A stretch of DNA of 64,000 nt from Glaciecola blandensis (GTDB taxonomy: Bacteria; Pseudomonadota; Gammaproteobacteria; Enterobacterales; Alteromonadaceae), in contig NZ_JAVRIE010000004.1 of assembly GCF_031846165.1 (NCBI RefSeq), forward strand, positions 371,873 to 435,872. The letters are read 5' to 3'. The notes under the pieces are model-generated. The model was not told the origin of the DNA, did not search any database, and saw nothing but the letters and a program-made list of their open reading frames with translations. Made by a program: the position numbers and the translations under genes. Numbering within the stretch: position 1 is the stretch's first letter; each line of letters opens with the position of its first letter. Shown here one piece after another: positions 17,443-27,251 of this stretch.

Positions 17443-18012
17443 GTGTCTAAAAACGAAATAAGTTATGAAACCTTCAGTGCGATGCTCTCGCAAAATAATA
17501 TCATTGTCGATGCGTCAGAGGTGCATGGAATATTGTGCGGTATGCTGGCGGGTGGAATGTCAGCGAACGACCAGTCTTGGTTAGAGGCATTGAGTGATGT
17601 TATTAATCAAGGCGATGGCTTTACAGGCACTGCCAAAACTGACATCACCGATCTGTTTAATGAGATCTGTCAGCAATACCTTGACGCTGATTTCGCTCTC
17701 CAACTCTGTTTACCTGATGATGCCGCACCAATCAATGAACGCGGCGCCGCATTGCTCGTATGGGTACAAGGGTTTCTGCTAGGCTTTGGCCTACATCAAG
17801 CGGACCTTACAGCTTGCTCAGCAGATGTGAAGGAAGCCTTGGAAGACTTCAGCGAAATAGCTCGCATGGATGAAGAAATGAATGATGATGAGGAATCAGA
17901 GCAAGCTTTATTTGAGGTGATGGAGTATGTGCGCATTACCGCAATGCTTTGCTTCAATGAGTTAGGAAAACCGCTCATTGATGACAACACCAGTTCTACC
18001 TCTGTGCACTAA
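17443..18012 (+). CDS. ygfB: UPF0149 family protein YgfB
   Basis: A helical protein of the UPF0149 family. It is conserved next to pepP in gammaproteobacteria; in Pseudomonas a homologue affects beta-lactam resistance by modulating gene expression. Typical motifs are EVHGILCGMLAGG near the N-terminus and LLVWVQGFLLGFGLHQ with FSEIARMDEE later. A GTG start at 17,443 (VSKNEISYE) with GGATGGA just upstream is preferred to a TTG 15 bp earlier. The product is about 189 residues. It is first in the ygfB-pepP-ubiH-ubiI cluster, with pepP 23 bp downstream. Confidence 0.9.
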   Translation: MSKNEISYETFSAMLSQNNIIVDASEVHGILCGMLAGGMSANDQSWLEALSDVINQGDGFTGTAKTDITDLFNEICQQYLDADFALQLCLPDDAAPINERGAALLVWVQGFLLGFGLHQADLTACSADVKEALEDFSEIARMDEEMNDDEESEQALFEVMEYVRITAMLCFNELGKPLIDDNTSSTSVH

Positions 18013-18035
18013 ATCTAAAAAAAGGACATCTATTC

Positions 18036-19358
18036 ATGGCGATTAGCGCTGCTGAATTTTCTGAACGAAGACGAGCATTACTCTCTCAATGTGAACCCAA
18101 TAGTTTGTGCATCGTGGCAGCCAACAGCTTGGTGACTCGTAGCAATGATACTGAGTATCCGTTTCGGCAGAATAGCGATTTTTGGTACCTGACCGGTTTC
18201 AACGAGCCTGAAGCCTATTTGCTATTATCGAACAAAGGTACCTCGGACAAACAAGCTGAAACTTCATATATGTTTGTTCAACCCACTGATGCATTTGCTG
18301 AGGTTTGGCACGGAAGGCGACTCGGTGTTGAAGCGGCTAAAAAAGCTCTTCAAGTCAGTCACGCTTTTGATGTTGAAGAAATTGATGAGTATCTTGCAGA
18401 CATTATCGATGGACATCAGCATTTATATTATTCCTTTGACGATAGACCTGCGGTTGAGTCGACTATTTCGTTAGCATTGGCTGAATGCCGCAATGCCCCA
18501 AAACAAACGAAACTCGCACCAAATCATGTACACGATATCCAACCTTTGATTCATGGTATGCGGCTAATCAAGTCAGACGCAGAAATCACTGTCATGCAAG
18601 AGGCTGCTAGCATTTCTTGCCTAGCTCATCGCCGTGCAATGCAATTTAGCGCACCGGGTAAATTTGAATATCACTTAGAAGCTGAATTGCTTCACGAGTT
18701 TGCTATGAACGGCGCTCGCTATCCGGCTTATGGAACTATTGTGGGAAGCGGTGATAACGCCTGTATTCTGCATTACACTGAAAATTGCAGTGAGTTGCAT
18801 GATGGCGATCTAGTGTTGATTGACGCCGGTTGCGAACTACACGGATATGCTGCGGATATCACGCGTACCTTTCCGGTGAATGGTAAATTTAACGATACAC
18901 AAAAAACACTCTATCAATTAGTGTTGGACAGCCAAAAAGCAGCGCTTGATGTACTTATACCAGGTAAAACAATATCTGAAGCGATGCAAGCCTGCGTCAG
19001 AGTGATAGTTGAAGGTCTACTAGAACTGGGTATTTTGAGCGGCACACTCGAGTCAAATATAGAAAATGAAACGTGGCGAGTTTTCTTTATGCATGGACTA
19101 GGTCACTGGCTGGGCTTAGATGTGCACGATGTAGGTATTTATAAAATTAACGGTGAAGATCGTCCCTTGGAAGCGGGCATGGTGATGACAGTTGAACCAG
19201 GATTATATATTCCAGAGTCGGCCGACGTTGAACAGAAGTTCAAGGGGATAGGTATTCGTATAGAAGATAATATCGTGCTGACTGAAACAGGCCACAGAAA
19301 TTTAACGGAAAATGCGCCCAAAGAAATTGATGACATTGAAGCGCTGATGGCGAAATAA
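18036..19358 (+). CDS. pepP: Xaa-Pro aminopeptidase (PepP)
   Basis: Removes an N-terminal residue preceding proline. The 440 residues comprise an aminopeptidase P N-terminal domain (FSERRRALLSQCEPNSLCIV, FRQNSDFWYLTGFNEPEA) and a pita-bread metallopeptidase fold. The dinuclear-metal ligands are visible as DAGCELHGYAADITRTFP (two Asp), HGLGHWLGLDVHD (His), EPGLYIPE (Glu) and GIRIEDNIVLTE (Glu). The neighbours ygfB, ubiH and ubiI match the conserved gammaproteobacterial cluster. All catalytic features are intact. Confidence 0.97.
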   Translation: MAISAAEFSERRRALLSQCEPNSLCIVAANSLVTRSNDTEYPFRQNSDFWYLTGFNEPEAYLLLSNKGTSDKQAETSYMFVQPTDAFAEVWHGRRLGVEAAKKALQVSHAFDVEEIDEYLADIIDGHQHLYYSFDDRPAVESTISLALAECRNAPKQTKLAPNHVHDIQPLIHGMRLIKSDAEITVMQEAASISCLAHRRAMQFSAPGKFEYHLEAELLHEFAMNGARYPAYGTIVGSGDNACILHYTENCSELHDGDLVLIDAGCELHGYAADITRTFPVNGKFNDTQKTLYQLVLDSQKAALDVLIPGKTISEAMQACVRVIVEGLLELGILSGTLESNIENETWRVFFMHGLGHWLGLDVHDVGIYKINGEDRPLEAGMVMTVEPGLYIPESADVEQKFKGIGIRIEDNIVLTETGHRNLTENAPKEIDDIEALMAK

Positions 19359-19372
19359 GTGACGAAAACTTA

Positions 19373-20686
19373 ATGACAAAGCAAAGCTATGACATTGTAA
19401 TTGCAGGTGGCGGCATCGTCGGGTGCGCCGCCGCTTTGGCTTTGAGCAATCATACTGGCTACTCAATCGCTGTCGTGGAAGCATTCGCTCAAGACACGCA
19501 AGCAAAACCACTAGAAATATCAAGCAACAGTAAGGTTAAAACAAGCTCAACTGGAAATCAAACTCACCCCAGTTTTGATACTCGAGTCGTTGCTTTAGCA
19601 CAAGAGTCATATCAACAGCTGTTAGCGTTCGGCATAGATATGGACACAATCACAAGCTGTCCAATAAAGCATATTCACGTCTCAGATCGTGGACATCTTG
19701 GACAGGTTCAGTTAAGAGCTCAAAATGCTATTGGCGCTTTGAATAATGATGAGGCGAGTATGGGGCATGTTGTCTCACTGGCTGATATGGGCACGCATCT
19801 TTTGAAGCTAATTGAATCAAGTCGAGTTGATTATTTAAGCCCATTTAAAATTACTGAGTTAGAAAGAGGCGAATCGTCGACCAGCTTGACCTTAATTAAC
19901 AGCTCGTTTGAAGACTTTGATAATACACCAGAGCAAAAGGCGAGTAAGCAGACACTGCTGCTAGAAGCGAAGCTAGTGATTGTTGCTGAAGGTGCTCAAT
20001 CGCCAACACGGGGCTTGTTTAAACTTTCTCATGAGGTTGACGCCTATCAGCAAAGTGCCATTATAGCCAACGTGCTTTGTCAACGTCCTCATCATAACCG
20101 TGCGTTCGAGCGTTTTACCTCGCAGGGTCCTATCGCACTGTTACCGATGCAAACGGAAGGCGGCAATCAAATGTCCTTAGTTTGGACTGCTCAAACAGAG
20201 AATGCCAAGCAAATCACGGCGTTGAGTGATAAGGCGTTCTTGCTAGAATTACAAGGACTCTTCGGTGACAAGCTAGGTAAAATAGTAGCAACATCACCTC
20301 GACATTCTTATCCTCTCATGCTCGTAAAAACACCGATATTCGCCTCCCACCGCGTAATTTGCATGGGCAACGCAGCACAGAGCTTGCACCCCATCGCGGG
20401 ACAGGGCTTCAACTTGGGGGTAAGAGATATTGATGGTTATTTACAGTGCATCCAAAAACAAGATGCAATACCGCCTGACCCGGGTACGTTTGAAATAACA
20501 CATTCGTACAAGCAACTGCGAGAGAAAGACAAAAGTAGTGTTATTCAGGCAACCGATGGCTTAGTTCGTATTTTTTCAAATCAGCATTTCCCCTTCGTTG
20601 TGGGGAGAAACATCAGTTTGTTTGCGTTGAATCATGCGCCGGTGTTCAAAGATAAGTTAGCCTCCTTTGCAATGGGTAAGCGCTAG
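19373..20686 (+). CDS. ubiH: 2-octaprenyl-6-methoxyphenol hydroxylase (UbiH)
   Basis: FAD monooxygenase of ubiquinone biosynthesis, hydroxylating the ring at C1. The 437 residues contain the Rossmann GGGIVGCAAALAL at the N-terminus, a mid-region VIVAEGAQSPTR and the C-terminal FAD-binding MGNAAQSLHPIAGQGFNLGVRDIDGY. It is longer than E. coli UbiH (392) because of an insertion around residues 45-65, rich in Ser/Thr/Lys, just before the DTRVVAL motif. The start overlaps no other gene and lies 14 bp after pepP. It is assigned UbiH rather than UbiI from gene order and the GNAAQSLHP form. Confidence 0.94.
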   Translation: MTKQSYDIVIAGGGIVGCAAALALSNHTGYSIAVVEAFAQDTQAKPLEISSNSKVKTSSTGNQTHPSFDTRVVALAQESYQQLLAFGIDMDTITSCPIKHIHVSDRGHLGQVQLRAQNAIGALNNDEASMGHVVSLADMGTHLLKLIESSRVDYLSPFKITELERGESSTSLTLINSSFEDFDNTPEQKASKQTLLLEAKLVIVAEGAQSPTRGLFKLSHEVDAYQQSAIIANVLCQRPHHNRAFERFTSQGPIALLPMQTEGGNQMSLVWTAQTENAKQITALSDKAFLLELQGLFGDKLGKIVATSPRHSYPLMLVKTPIFASHRVICMGNAAQSLHPIAGQGFNLGVRDIDGYLQCIQKQDAIPPDPGTFEITHSYKQLREKDKSSVIQATDGLVRIFSNQHFPFVVGRNISLFALNHAPVFKDKLASFAMGKR

Positions 20687-20704
20687 AATGAGGTTAATAT
20701 AAAA

Positions 20705-21901
20705 ATGTTGAGTGTAGATGTTGCTATTGTTGGCGCAGGTATCGCAGGTCAAACACTGGCTTTAGGCTTGGCTCAAGCTGATTTTAGTGTGGCAGTGATT
20801 GATGCAGCGAAGCTTGAGTCAGTGCCTGAAGACGCTTTTTCTCCACGAGTCAGCGCAATCAGCAAAGCAAGTGAGCGTATTTTTCGAAATCTCGGCGCTT
20901 GGGAGCACATACAACGCATGCAAGCGTATTCAGCTATGCATGTGTGGGAAGACCAAAGCTTTGGTGAGATACATTTCTCAGCAAGTGAAAATCAGATCGA
21001 TAACTTGGGTCACATCATCGAAAACACTGTGATCACGCAAGCTTTGTTTGAAGCGGGTAAATTACTACCTAATTTAACGGTATTAGAAGAACAAAAAATC
21101 CAATCTTTGAACCAAGGAGATGGGCAGCAGCTTATTCAACTCGAAAGTGGCGAGATGGTGATGTGTAAATTGCTGGTGGGCGCTGACGGGGGAAATTCCT
21201 TCGTACGCAAACAGGCAAAATTTGCGGTGACCTCATGGGATTATGACCATATCGCGATTGTTGCCAATGTGAAAACTCAAGAAGCACATCAACTGGTGGC
21301 TAGACAAGCATTCACACCCCATGGACCTCTGGCATTTTTGCCTCTCAGCGACCCAAACACCTGTTCTATCGTTTGGTCACAAGATACTGACGTTGCAGAA
21401 GATTTGCTCGCGCTAAATGAAGAGGCTTTTTGTCAATCCCTACAAGTAGCCCTAGATAACCACTTGGGTAAATGTGAACTCATTACCCCTCGTTTTCACT
21501 ATCCGTTGAAAATGCAATACGCGCAACAATGGGTGAGCGACGGTATTGTTTTAGTTGGAGACGCCGCCCATACCATTCACCCACTGGCGGGGCAGGGGGC
21601 GAATCTTGGATTACTTGATGTTGCGTCATTGGTTCAGGAACTGACCCGTTTAAAGGCTGAGAATAAGCCTTTTCATACACTGAAGTCTTTGCGAGCTTAT
21701 GAGCGCTGGCGAAAAGCAGAAGCAATGAAGGTGATCGCGACGATGGAAGGCTTTAAGCGCATGTTCAGCGGTACGTTTGCTCCGCTTAAATTAGCCAGAG
21801 GGCTGGGTCTTGCTGGTGCAAACTCTATTCAGCCGATTAAACACTTCTTTATTCAGCAAGCAACGGGCAGCGCGGGTAAACTGCCAGACTTAGCAAAGTA
21901 G
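20705..21901 (+). CDS. ubiI: Ubiquinone biosynthesis C5-hydroxylase (UbiI/VisC)
   Basis: FAD-dependent monooxygenase that hydroxylates C5 of the ubiquinone ring; paralogue of the preceding UbiH. The 398 residues show VAIVGAGIAGQTLALGLA at the N-terminus, PRVSAISKASERIFRNLGAW, the GADGGNSFVR motif and VGDAAHTIHPLAGQGANLGLLDV near the C-terminus. It is the last gene of ygfB-pepP-ubiH-ubiI and converges on a transporter gene with 21 bp between stops. In E. coli gcvT follows ubiI directly; here five unrelated genes lie between. Confidence 0.96.
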   Translation: MLSVDVAIVGAGIAGQTLALGLAQADFSVAVIDAAKLESVPEDAFSPRVSAISKASERIFRNLGAWEHIQRMQAYSAMHVWEDQSFGEIHFSASENQIDNLGHIIENTVITQALFEAGKLLPNLTVLEEQKIQSLNQGDGQQLIQLESGEMVMCKLLVGADGGNSFVRKQAKFAVTSWDYDHIAIVANVKTQEAHQLVARQAFTPHGPLAFLPLSDPNTCSIVWSQDTDVAEDLLALNEEAFCQSLQVALDNHLGKCELITPRFHYPLKMQYAQQWVSDGIVLVGDAAHTIHPLAGQGANLGLLDVASLVQELTRLKAENKPFHTLKSLRAYERWRKAEAMKVIATMEGFKRMFSGTFAPLKLARGLGLAGANSIQPIKHFFIQQATGSAGKLPDLAK

Positions 21902-21922
21902 GAAAAATACACGCGGGGCCAA

Positions 21923-22822
21923 CTATATGCCAACTTCAGTACGTTTAAACATAGCGACTTTACCCATCGCAACGGCATTCCCAAAAAGAACAATGAGCAC
22001 ACCAATAGCCGATAGAAGCGTCCATTGATAGCCCTCAAATAGCGTCGAAATAGCCAAGGCGACAATGGGGTAAACTAAAACTACATACGCAGCCTTATCG
22101 GAACCTATTTGCTGCAGAAGCTTCATGTAAGCTCCAAACGCAAGTACCGAGCCAAACATGGCTAAATAAAGCAAGGCATAGTAATAACTTGGCGTAGTGG
22201 GCAATGTGAAATCGGCGCCACTAAATAAAGCGAAACCGAAGGTAAAACTTAAACTGTAGCTCATTGCATAGAAGTTCATTTGGATGACGGGGGTTCCGGC
22301 GTCGAGGATCTTTTCCGAAACTACATTGCCAATACCCGCACTCAAAAATGAGGCGGCAGCAAACAACAAGCCTATCATTAAGCCTTGGTTTACACTCAAG
22401 GCTTCAAACTCTGGAATAAATATCATAAAGATACCGGATAAACCAAAAGTTGCGCCCACCACGACTTCTAATCGCATAGGTTTTCCAAGTAGCAAGCGTC
22501 TTAATACTACATTGATATAAATAACGCTAGAACTTAGCAGGGCGAGTAAGGCGCTAATAATGTGTTGTTGAGCAGCGTAGAGAAAAGAGTAGTCGAGGGT
22601 GTAAAATAAGACGCCCACTAATATAAGTTTCTTGTGGGTTTGCCAAGAAAGGCGCATGGGGAGTTTTTTTAACCAGCACCACGCACCTAAAATACAAGCA
22701 GCAATCGTAAATCTAAAAGCCACCGATACCGCTGGATCGATGACATTAATTTGATAGTTAATTGCTATCCAAGTCGAACCCCATATTAAACAGGTTGCAA
22801 CAAATAATAAGGGGTTGGACAT
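21923..22822 (-). CDS. EamA/DMT family transporter
   Basis: A 299-residue inner-membrane protein with about ten predicted helices in two EamA repeats. The first repeat opens LFVATCLIWGSTWIAINYQ, with the family-typical WGSTW, and the second runs from about residue 150. Proteins of this kind export amino acids, metabolites or drugs; the substrate cannot be assigned. It begins 5 bp after the stop of the amidohydrolase gene on the same strand, so the two are probably co-transcribed, and a role in moving a related compound is possible but unproven. Confidence 0.88.
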   Translation of the reverse strand: MSNPLLFVATCLIWGSTWIAINYQINVIDPAVSVAFRFTIAACILGAWCWLKKLPMRLSWQTHKKLILVGVLFYTLDYSFLYAAQQHIISALLALLSSSVIYINVVLRRLLLGKPMRLEVVVGATFGLSGIFMIFIPEFEALSVNQGLMIGLLFAAASFLSAGIGNVVSEKILDAGTPVIQMNFYAMSYSLSFTFGFALFSGADFTLPTTPSYYYALLYLAMFGSVLAFGAYMKLLQQIGSDKAAYVVLVYPIVALAISTLFEGYQWTLLSAIGVLIVLFGNAVAMGKVAMFKRTEVGI

Positions 22823-22827
22823 TCTCT

Positions 22828-24420
22828 TTATTGACTCTCTTGTGTTGAGTTTTCACTTGCTTTCGCCGCTTCTACCATCGCTCTTACATCGGCAAGTAAT
22901 GCTTTGGCGTCATAGACAATGCCGTCTTTGATTGTGTAATCGACCCCACCTGAACGAATTGGTTGATTATCTTCATTCAAACGATAGTGCCCAGTGCCGT
23001 ACAACACTTTAAAGTTGCGCAAAGGGTTTTCTTTGATGATCAGCATATCGGCTTTCTTACCAATATTGATTGAACCAATTTCATCTGCCATACCCAAAGC
23101 TTCTGCACCATTCAGTGTGGCGGCTTGAATAACTTCAAAAGGGTTGAATCCAGCTTCGCGCAAAAGTTCTAGTTCGCTGATGTAACCAAAGCCATAAATC
23201 TTGTAAATATAACCCGAGTCAGAACCCGTTGTGACGCGACCACCGTGATTTTTAAAATCATTTATAAACTGCATCCAAAGACGGAAGTTTTCTTTCCACT
23301 CAATTTCTTCATCAGTTGTCCAATCAAACCAGTATGAACCGTGTGCATAACGACTTGGCTTAAAGAATTCCCATAAAGTCGGTAGCGTATAATCTTTATG
23401 CCAGTCAGCATTTCGTTCACGCATTAAGTCACGGCTGGCTTGATAAATTGTCATGGTTGGATTGATCGTGAAATTAAGATCAATGAGTTCATCACGAACA
23501 GCATTCCACTTTTCTGAGCCATAGGGCGCAGCTTGTTTCCAAAGCTTCCCAGCTTCAGCAAAGCGGTCTTGTTCGTTATTGTAATTATAGGTTGCTGGGT
23601 AATTCTGTATGGTTTGCGCCTCAAATAATGCTTCCGGCAAACCATACCAATGCTCCATTGTGGTTAAACCTAAGCGAGCGCTATCTAATACATTCATGCT
23701 CATCACGTTCAGTTGCGCGTGGTGCATCATAGTACCAATATTTTGTTTTTTAGCTTCCTCGAGTGCAGCGGTCATTACTTTTGGTGTCGCACCAAAGAAC
23801 TTAAGACCCTTTGCACCTTGTTTTGCTGCTTTCTTTACCCAATCACGCGCTTGTTTTGCAGTGAAAATAGGCTCTTTGCTACCCATACCAAAGCCAAGGT
23901 AAGGAACAATGCGTGGCGCAACGATTTGGTTTTTCTCACTGCGCTTAGCATGATCAAGTACCCAGTCTAAACCGTTAAAACTGCCTGGTTCTCGAACAGT
24001 GGTAATACCGTGCCCTAGCCATAATTTAAAGACATATTCAGCAGGGATATTGTCAGCTGAACCACCGATATGGCCATGCATATCAATAAAGCCGGGTAAA
24101 ACATAATAGCCTTCCAACTCTAAGACTTTGTCACCTTCTTGAATTTTAGGGCGTTTATTCGCCTTAATAGGCACACCAGGGTGACCGACACTGACAATGT
24201 TAGTGATGCGATTACCTTCAACCACAATATCAACAGGGCCCATAGGTGGCGCACCTTCACCGTTGACTACGGTCACACCACGCAGGATAAGGCGTTCATA
24301 AGGCCCTTCTCCTTCGTCGCTAGCTTTGTTTGGCGCTTTGGCGCCGGGAGCTGCATGAGCAACCGAAATAATCGATATGGTAATGAATAAAAATAGGTAC
24401 TTGCTTAGGAGTTTCAACAT
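22828..24420 (-). CDS. Exported amidohydrolase (metal-dependent)
   Basis: A 530-residue exported member of the amidohydrolase superfamily. A signal peptide (MLKLLSKYLFLFITISIISVAHA) is followed by a small beta domain (LILRGVTVVNGEGAPP...VDIVVEGNRI), the metal-binding GFIDMHGHIGG, further candidate metal His in MMHHAQLN and TMEHWYG, and TTGSDSGYIYKIYG, in which an Asp would be catalytic. The C-terminal AATLNGAEALGMADEIGSINIGKKADMLII is typical of imidazolonepropionase/prolidase-like enzymes. The substrate, possibly a peptide or cyclic amide, is not determinable. It is likely in an operon with the downstream EamA transporter. Confidence 0.87.
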   Translation of the reverse strand: MLKLLSKYLFLFITISIISVAHAAPGAKAPNKASDEGEGPYERLILRGVTVVNGEGAPPMGPVDIVVEGNRITNIVSVGHPGVPIKANKRPKIQEGDKVLELEGYYVLPGFIDMHGHIGGSADNIPAEYVFKLWLGHGITTVREPGSFNGLDWVLDHAKRSEKNQIVAPRIVPYLGFGMGSKEPIFTAKQARDWVKKAAKQGAKGLKFFGATPKVMTAALEEAKKQNIGTMMHHAQLNVMSMNVLDSARLGLTTMEHWYGLPEALFEAQTIQNYPATYNYNNEQDRFAEAGKLWKQAAPYGSEKWNAVRDELIDLNFTINPTMTIYQASRDLMRERNADWHKDYTLPTLWEFFKPSRYAHGSYWFDWTTDEEIEWKENFRLWMQFINDFKNHGGRVTTGSDSGYIYKIYGFGYISELELLREAGFNPFEVIQAATLNGAEALGMADEIGSINIGKKADMLIIKENPLRNFKVLYGTGHYRLNEDNQPIRSGGVDYTIKDGIVYDAKALLADVRAMVEAAKASENSTQESQ

Positions 24421-24667
24421 GTTTCCGCCATTCTTGTTTTTTTAGCAGTATACGATGAAATATCGAGATCTTCACCGCTTTGGCAAGATTAGTAGACAAT
24501 TGTATGAAATATCACCACAGTGTATTGATTTGAATGACATGAAATCCTCGACATGTCACAAAATCCTACTATCATTTGTGTAATATCGCGCCATAGGGAT
24601 TTCATTTTATTTATGGCGCTCAATTCTTTTTATTAATAGTTTTCATGGAATTAAAGGATTTTTAAGG

Positions 24668-25783
24668 ATGAAAAAGCATCTTGTCGCTGCCTTGAGTTTT
24701 TTGTGCCTGTCTGCTGCATGCTCTTCCGGTACAGCCCCATCATCTGACGATCAAAGTGAAGATAGTGTATTCACGCTTGCATTTGCATCCTGTGCAAATC
24801 AGTATGAGCCTCAAGCCGTTTGGACCGAAATAGCAAAGACTCAGCCCGATGTATTCTTGTTTATTGGTGATAATGTTTATGCTGATATCTATATGGTCGA
24901 TGGCAAACGCAAAAAAAATCCAGCGCAATCAAAAGAACGCTTCGAAGAGGCTTATGCTTTAGCTAACGCGATACCTGAATTCGCTGCTTTCCGTAAACAA
25001 GTACCATTGATGTTGGGCACTTGGGATGATCACGATTATGGTGCCAACGACGCAGGAAAAGAGTTTCCACTGAAGAAAGAATCACAAGAAGCGTTTCTCG
25101 ATTTCTTTGAATTTGCCGAAGACGATCCTATCCGACAGCAAGCTGGCATTTACCACTCTCGCATGCTTGAGGATGCAGGGAATCGCATTCAAATCATTGT
25201 ATTAGATACTCGATATCACCGCGACCCACTTAACATGAATCCGCAAGGTAGACCGCAGAACAAGGGGCCCTATTTACCGGTTACGGACAAAAGCAAAACA
25301 ATTTTAGGACTAGAGCAATGGGCTTGGCTAGAGCAGGAGTTGCTTAAGCCTGCCGACGTTCGTTTTATTGTCAGTAGTATTCAATTTGTTGCTTACGAGC
25401 ATTCATGGGAAGGCTGGGGGATCTTTCCTCATGAGCGTGAAAGAATGTATCGCTTGATTGGCGAAACTAAAGCTAACGGCGTTGTATTTTTGAGCGGTGA
25501 CCGACATTTAATGGAAATTTCCAAAGATAGCGGTGAATTGGGATCAGAAGTGCCATATCCAATCTGGGATTTTACCTCTAGTGACATTACGCGACAGTTT
25601 ACCCCCGTGAATGAAGGCAATACATTCAGGCAAGGTTCTGTGGTTAGAGACACTAATTTTGGTGAAGTGAATGTTGAGTGGGCTGATGCGCTTTTGCAGT
25701 CCAAAATTATACTCACAGCAAGAGACAGAGAGGGTGGCATCTTGAATCAGCAGAAAATACAGCTGAGTGAACTTCAGCATTAA
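24668..25783 (+). CDS. PhoD-like metallophosphatase lipoprotein
   Basis: A 371-residue PhoD/alkaline phosphatase D-like protein. It carries a lipoprotein signal (LSFLCLSAACSSG, Cys at about 19). The body shows FASCANQYEPQAVWTEIAKTQPDVFLFIGDNVYAD, then WDDHDYGANDAG and VFLSGDRHLMEI, which are the metal-binding and phosphoesterase motifs. The family includes Ca2+/Fe3+-dependent phosphodiesterases, so phosphate scavenging in the periplasm is a reasonable role. It is divergent from the amidohydrolase, with 247 bp between starts. A Pho box was not identified. Confidence 0.88.
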   Translation: MKKHLVAALSFLCLSAACSSGTAPSSDDQSEDSVFTLAFASCANQYEPQAVWTEIAKTQPDVFLFIGDNVYADIYMVDGKRKKNPAQSKERFEEAYALANAIPEFAAFRKQVPLMLGTWDDHDYGANDAGKEFPLKKESQEAFLDFFEFAEDDPIRQQAGIYHSRMLEDAGNRIQIIVLDTRYHRDPLNMNPQGRPQNKGPYLPVTDKSKTILGLEQWAWLEQELLKPADVRFIVSSIQFVAYEHSWEGWGIFPHERERMYRLIGETKANGVVFLSGDRHLMEISKDSGELGSEVPYPIWDFTSSDITRQFTPVNEGNTFRQGSVVRDTNFGEVNVEWADALLQSKIILTARDREGGILNQQKIQLSELQH

Positions 25784-25830
25784 TGAATGAGTGAGAACAT
25801 CCTAGTATCAAATAAATGTGTTTAGTCGTC

Positions 25831-26343
25831 ATGGAAAATAGATTGTCCGATATTAATATAAAAGTACCTTACAACAGTCAACCAATACTCATCAAAGCAT
25901 TACTAACGACACTGTTATGCGCCTTGTTTGGTGTGTTAGCTTGGTTCGACTATGAGGCCATTAAGTTAAGCTTTCGTTTTGTTCTGTTGGCAATCAGTTG
26001 TTCTGTATTTTTCGCTATTTGCTGCGTTTACTGGTTGAAACTTCTATTCACTCGACGTAATTCGCTCAGTATTGACGCTGAAAGGATCACGTGGGTGAAT
26101 GATTACAAAAAAGCCAGTGTGAAATGGTCTTTTATTCGAGAGGTGAATATTGTTGAACTAGCGAAAGCTGGACGTTCTAAGGCGACAGTCTATGACTTTA
26201 CACTAGATGCTCGTGAATCTAGCCTGCCTAGCCCAGTTTCGCTTTACGCCATCGATTATCACATCTCTCATCCGCAGTTATTAGAAGTGATAGAGCAAGC
26301 AGGCAAGGAGTACAATTTTCAAGTGATTCTTGACCGAATGTAG
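25831..26343 (+). CDS. Membrane protein of unknown function
   Basis: About 170 residues with two adjacent membrane segments (ILIKALLTTLLCALFGVLAWF and LSFRFVLLAISCSVFFAICCVYW) and a cytoplasmic domain containing NSLSIDAERITWVNDYKKASVKWSFIREVNIVE. This is the layout of small STM3941-like membrane proteins. The start could be the ATG at 25,816 or 25,831; the latter gives MENRLSDINIKV and is used here. Its 3' end overlaps the convergent LysR gene by about 25 bp. No function can be assigned. Confidence 0.7.
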   Translation: MENRLSDINIKVPYNSQPILIKALLTTLLCALFGVLAWFDYEAIKLSFRFVLLAISCSVFFAICCVYWLKLLFTRRNSLSIDAERITWVNDYKKASVKWSFIREVNIVELAKAGRSKATVYDFTLDARESSLPSPVSLYAIDYHISHPQLLEVIEQAGKEYNFQVILDRM

Positions 26344-27164
26344 TCCGCCAAAGTCAGGCTGACTTGCGGGTGTTGTGTGTCTTGGTTGAACAAACAAATC
26401 TTGATCTTGCCTAAGGGCGGAAGCCGTTTATTTTTGATGATATCTAGCTCTGGCGGCACACTGCTTTTTGCCAATGCAGTCACACCTAAACCTTGTTTAA
26501 TAGCCGCGATCAAGCCGTACAAGTCAGCATTGGTGTAAGAAATTTTCCATGCTTTGGTTTGTTGTTTTAACTGTTGAATGACTCTCGAACGATACACGCA
26601 GCCGTCGGGCGCCAACACCAGTGACAGGTTGTTCGTGTTCATCACTTGTTTGTTATCACCCACCCAAACCAGTTCATCCTCAATCAATAGTTCTCCTTCC
26701 ATAGGTTCGTCTGGGTTAACCAAGGCCAAAATAAGGTCGAAGTCATTGCGCTTATTGTTGTTTAATAATTGTCTACTCAAGGCTGACGTCACATCGAGTG
26801 ATACGTCTGGATAACGAACGCTGAACTCGCCGATAATGCTGGGCAACAAACGAGATGCAAATTCGCTGGGAATGCCAAGACGCAGACGACCGCGCAAGGT
26901 ATCTTGTTCTAAGTGTCGGAAGATGTCGTCATTGATCGCTAACATCTGTTTGGCTTCTTCAAATAGCCATTGGCCATCGGCATTGGCTTGGTAACGTTGA
27001 CCGACTTTATCAAAGAGCTTCTTGCCGAGCTGACCTTCTAGCTTTTTTATCTGCAGGCTGATAGCGGGCTGTGAACGACCTAATAACTCGCCTGCTTTAT
27101 TGTAGCCACCTAGCTCGATTATGGTCACAAAGGTGCGCAAATTATCCAGTGATAGTTGTTTCAT
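26319..27164 (-). CDS. LysR family transcriptional regulator
   Basis: A 281-residue LysR protein with an N-terminal winged helix (MKQLSLDNLRTFVTIIELGGYNKAGELLGRSQPAISLQIKKLEGQLG) and a periplasmic-binding-type effector domain. The start at 27,164 is preferred over one 24 bp upstream because the family begins with LxxLRTFV. It is divergent from gcvTHP with a repeat-filled gap of about 475 bp. E. coli GcvA is also LysR-type but not adjacent to gcvTHP; whether this regulator acts on gcv is not shown by the sequence. Confidence 0.92.
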   Translation of the reverse strand: MKQLSLDNLRTFVTIIELGGYNKAGELLGRSQPAISLQIKKLEGQLGKKLFDKVGQRYQANADGQWLFEEAKQMLAINDDIFRHLEQDTLRGRLRLGIPSEFASRLLPSIIGEFSVRYPDVSLDVTSALSRQLLNNNKRNDFDLILALVNPDEPMEGELLIEDELVWVGDNKQVMNTNNLSLVLAPDGCVYRSRVIQQLKQQTKAWKISYTNADLYGLIAAIKQGLGVTALAKSSVPPELDIIKNKRLPPLGKIKICLFNQDTQHPQVSLTLADYIRSRIT

Positions 27165-27210
27165 TAGTTTTCCTTTGTGATATTTCAAAGCTTAAAAAGC
27201 TCAAAAGCTA

Positions 27211-27250
27211 AAAAGCTAATAAAAGCTAATAAAAGCTAATAAAAGCTAAC
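27211..27250. repeat. Short tandem repeat, 10-bp unit aaaagctaat x4
   Basis: Four consecutive copies of aaaagctaat (the last ends in c) with degenerate copies on the LysR side. The unit is close to one helical turn, so copy number could change spacing or bending in the LysR-gcvT gap. Confidence 0.9.
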
Positions 27251-27251
27251 A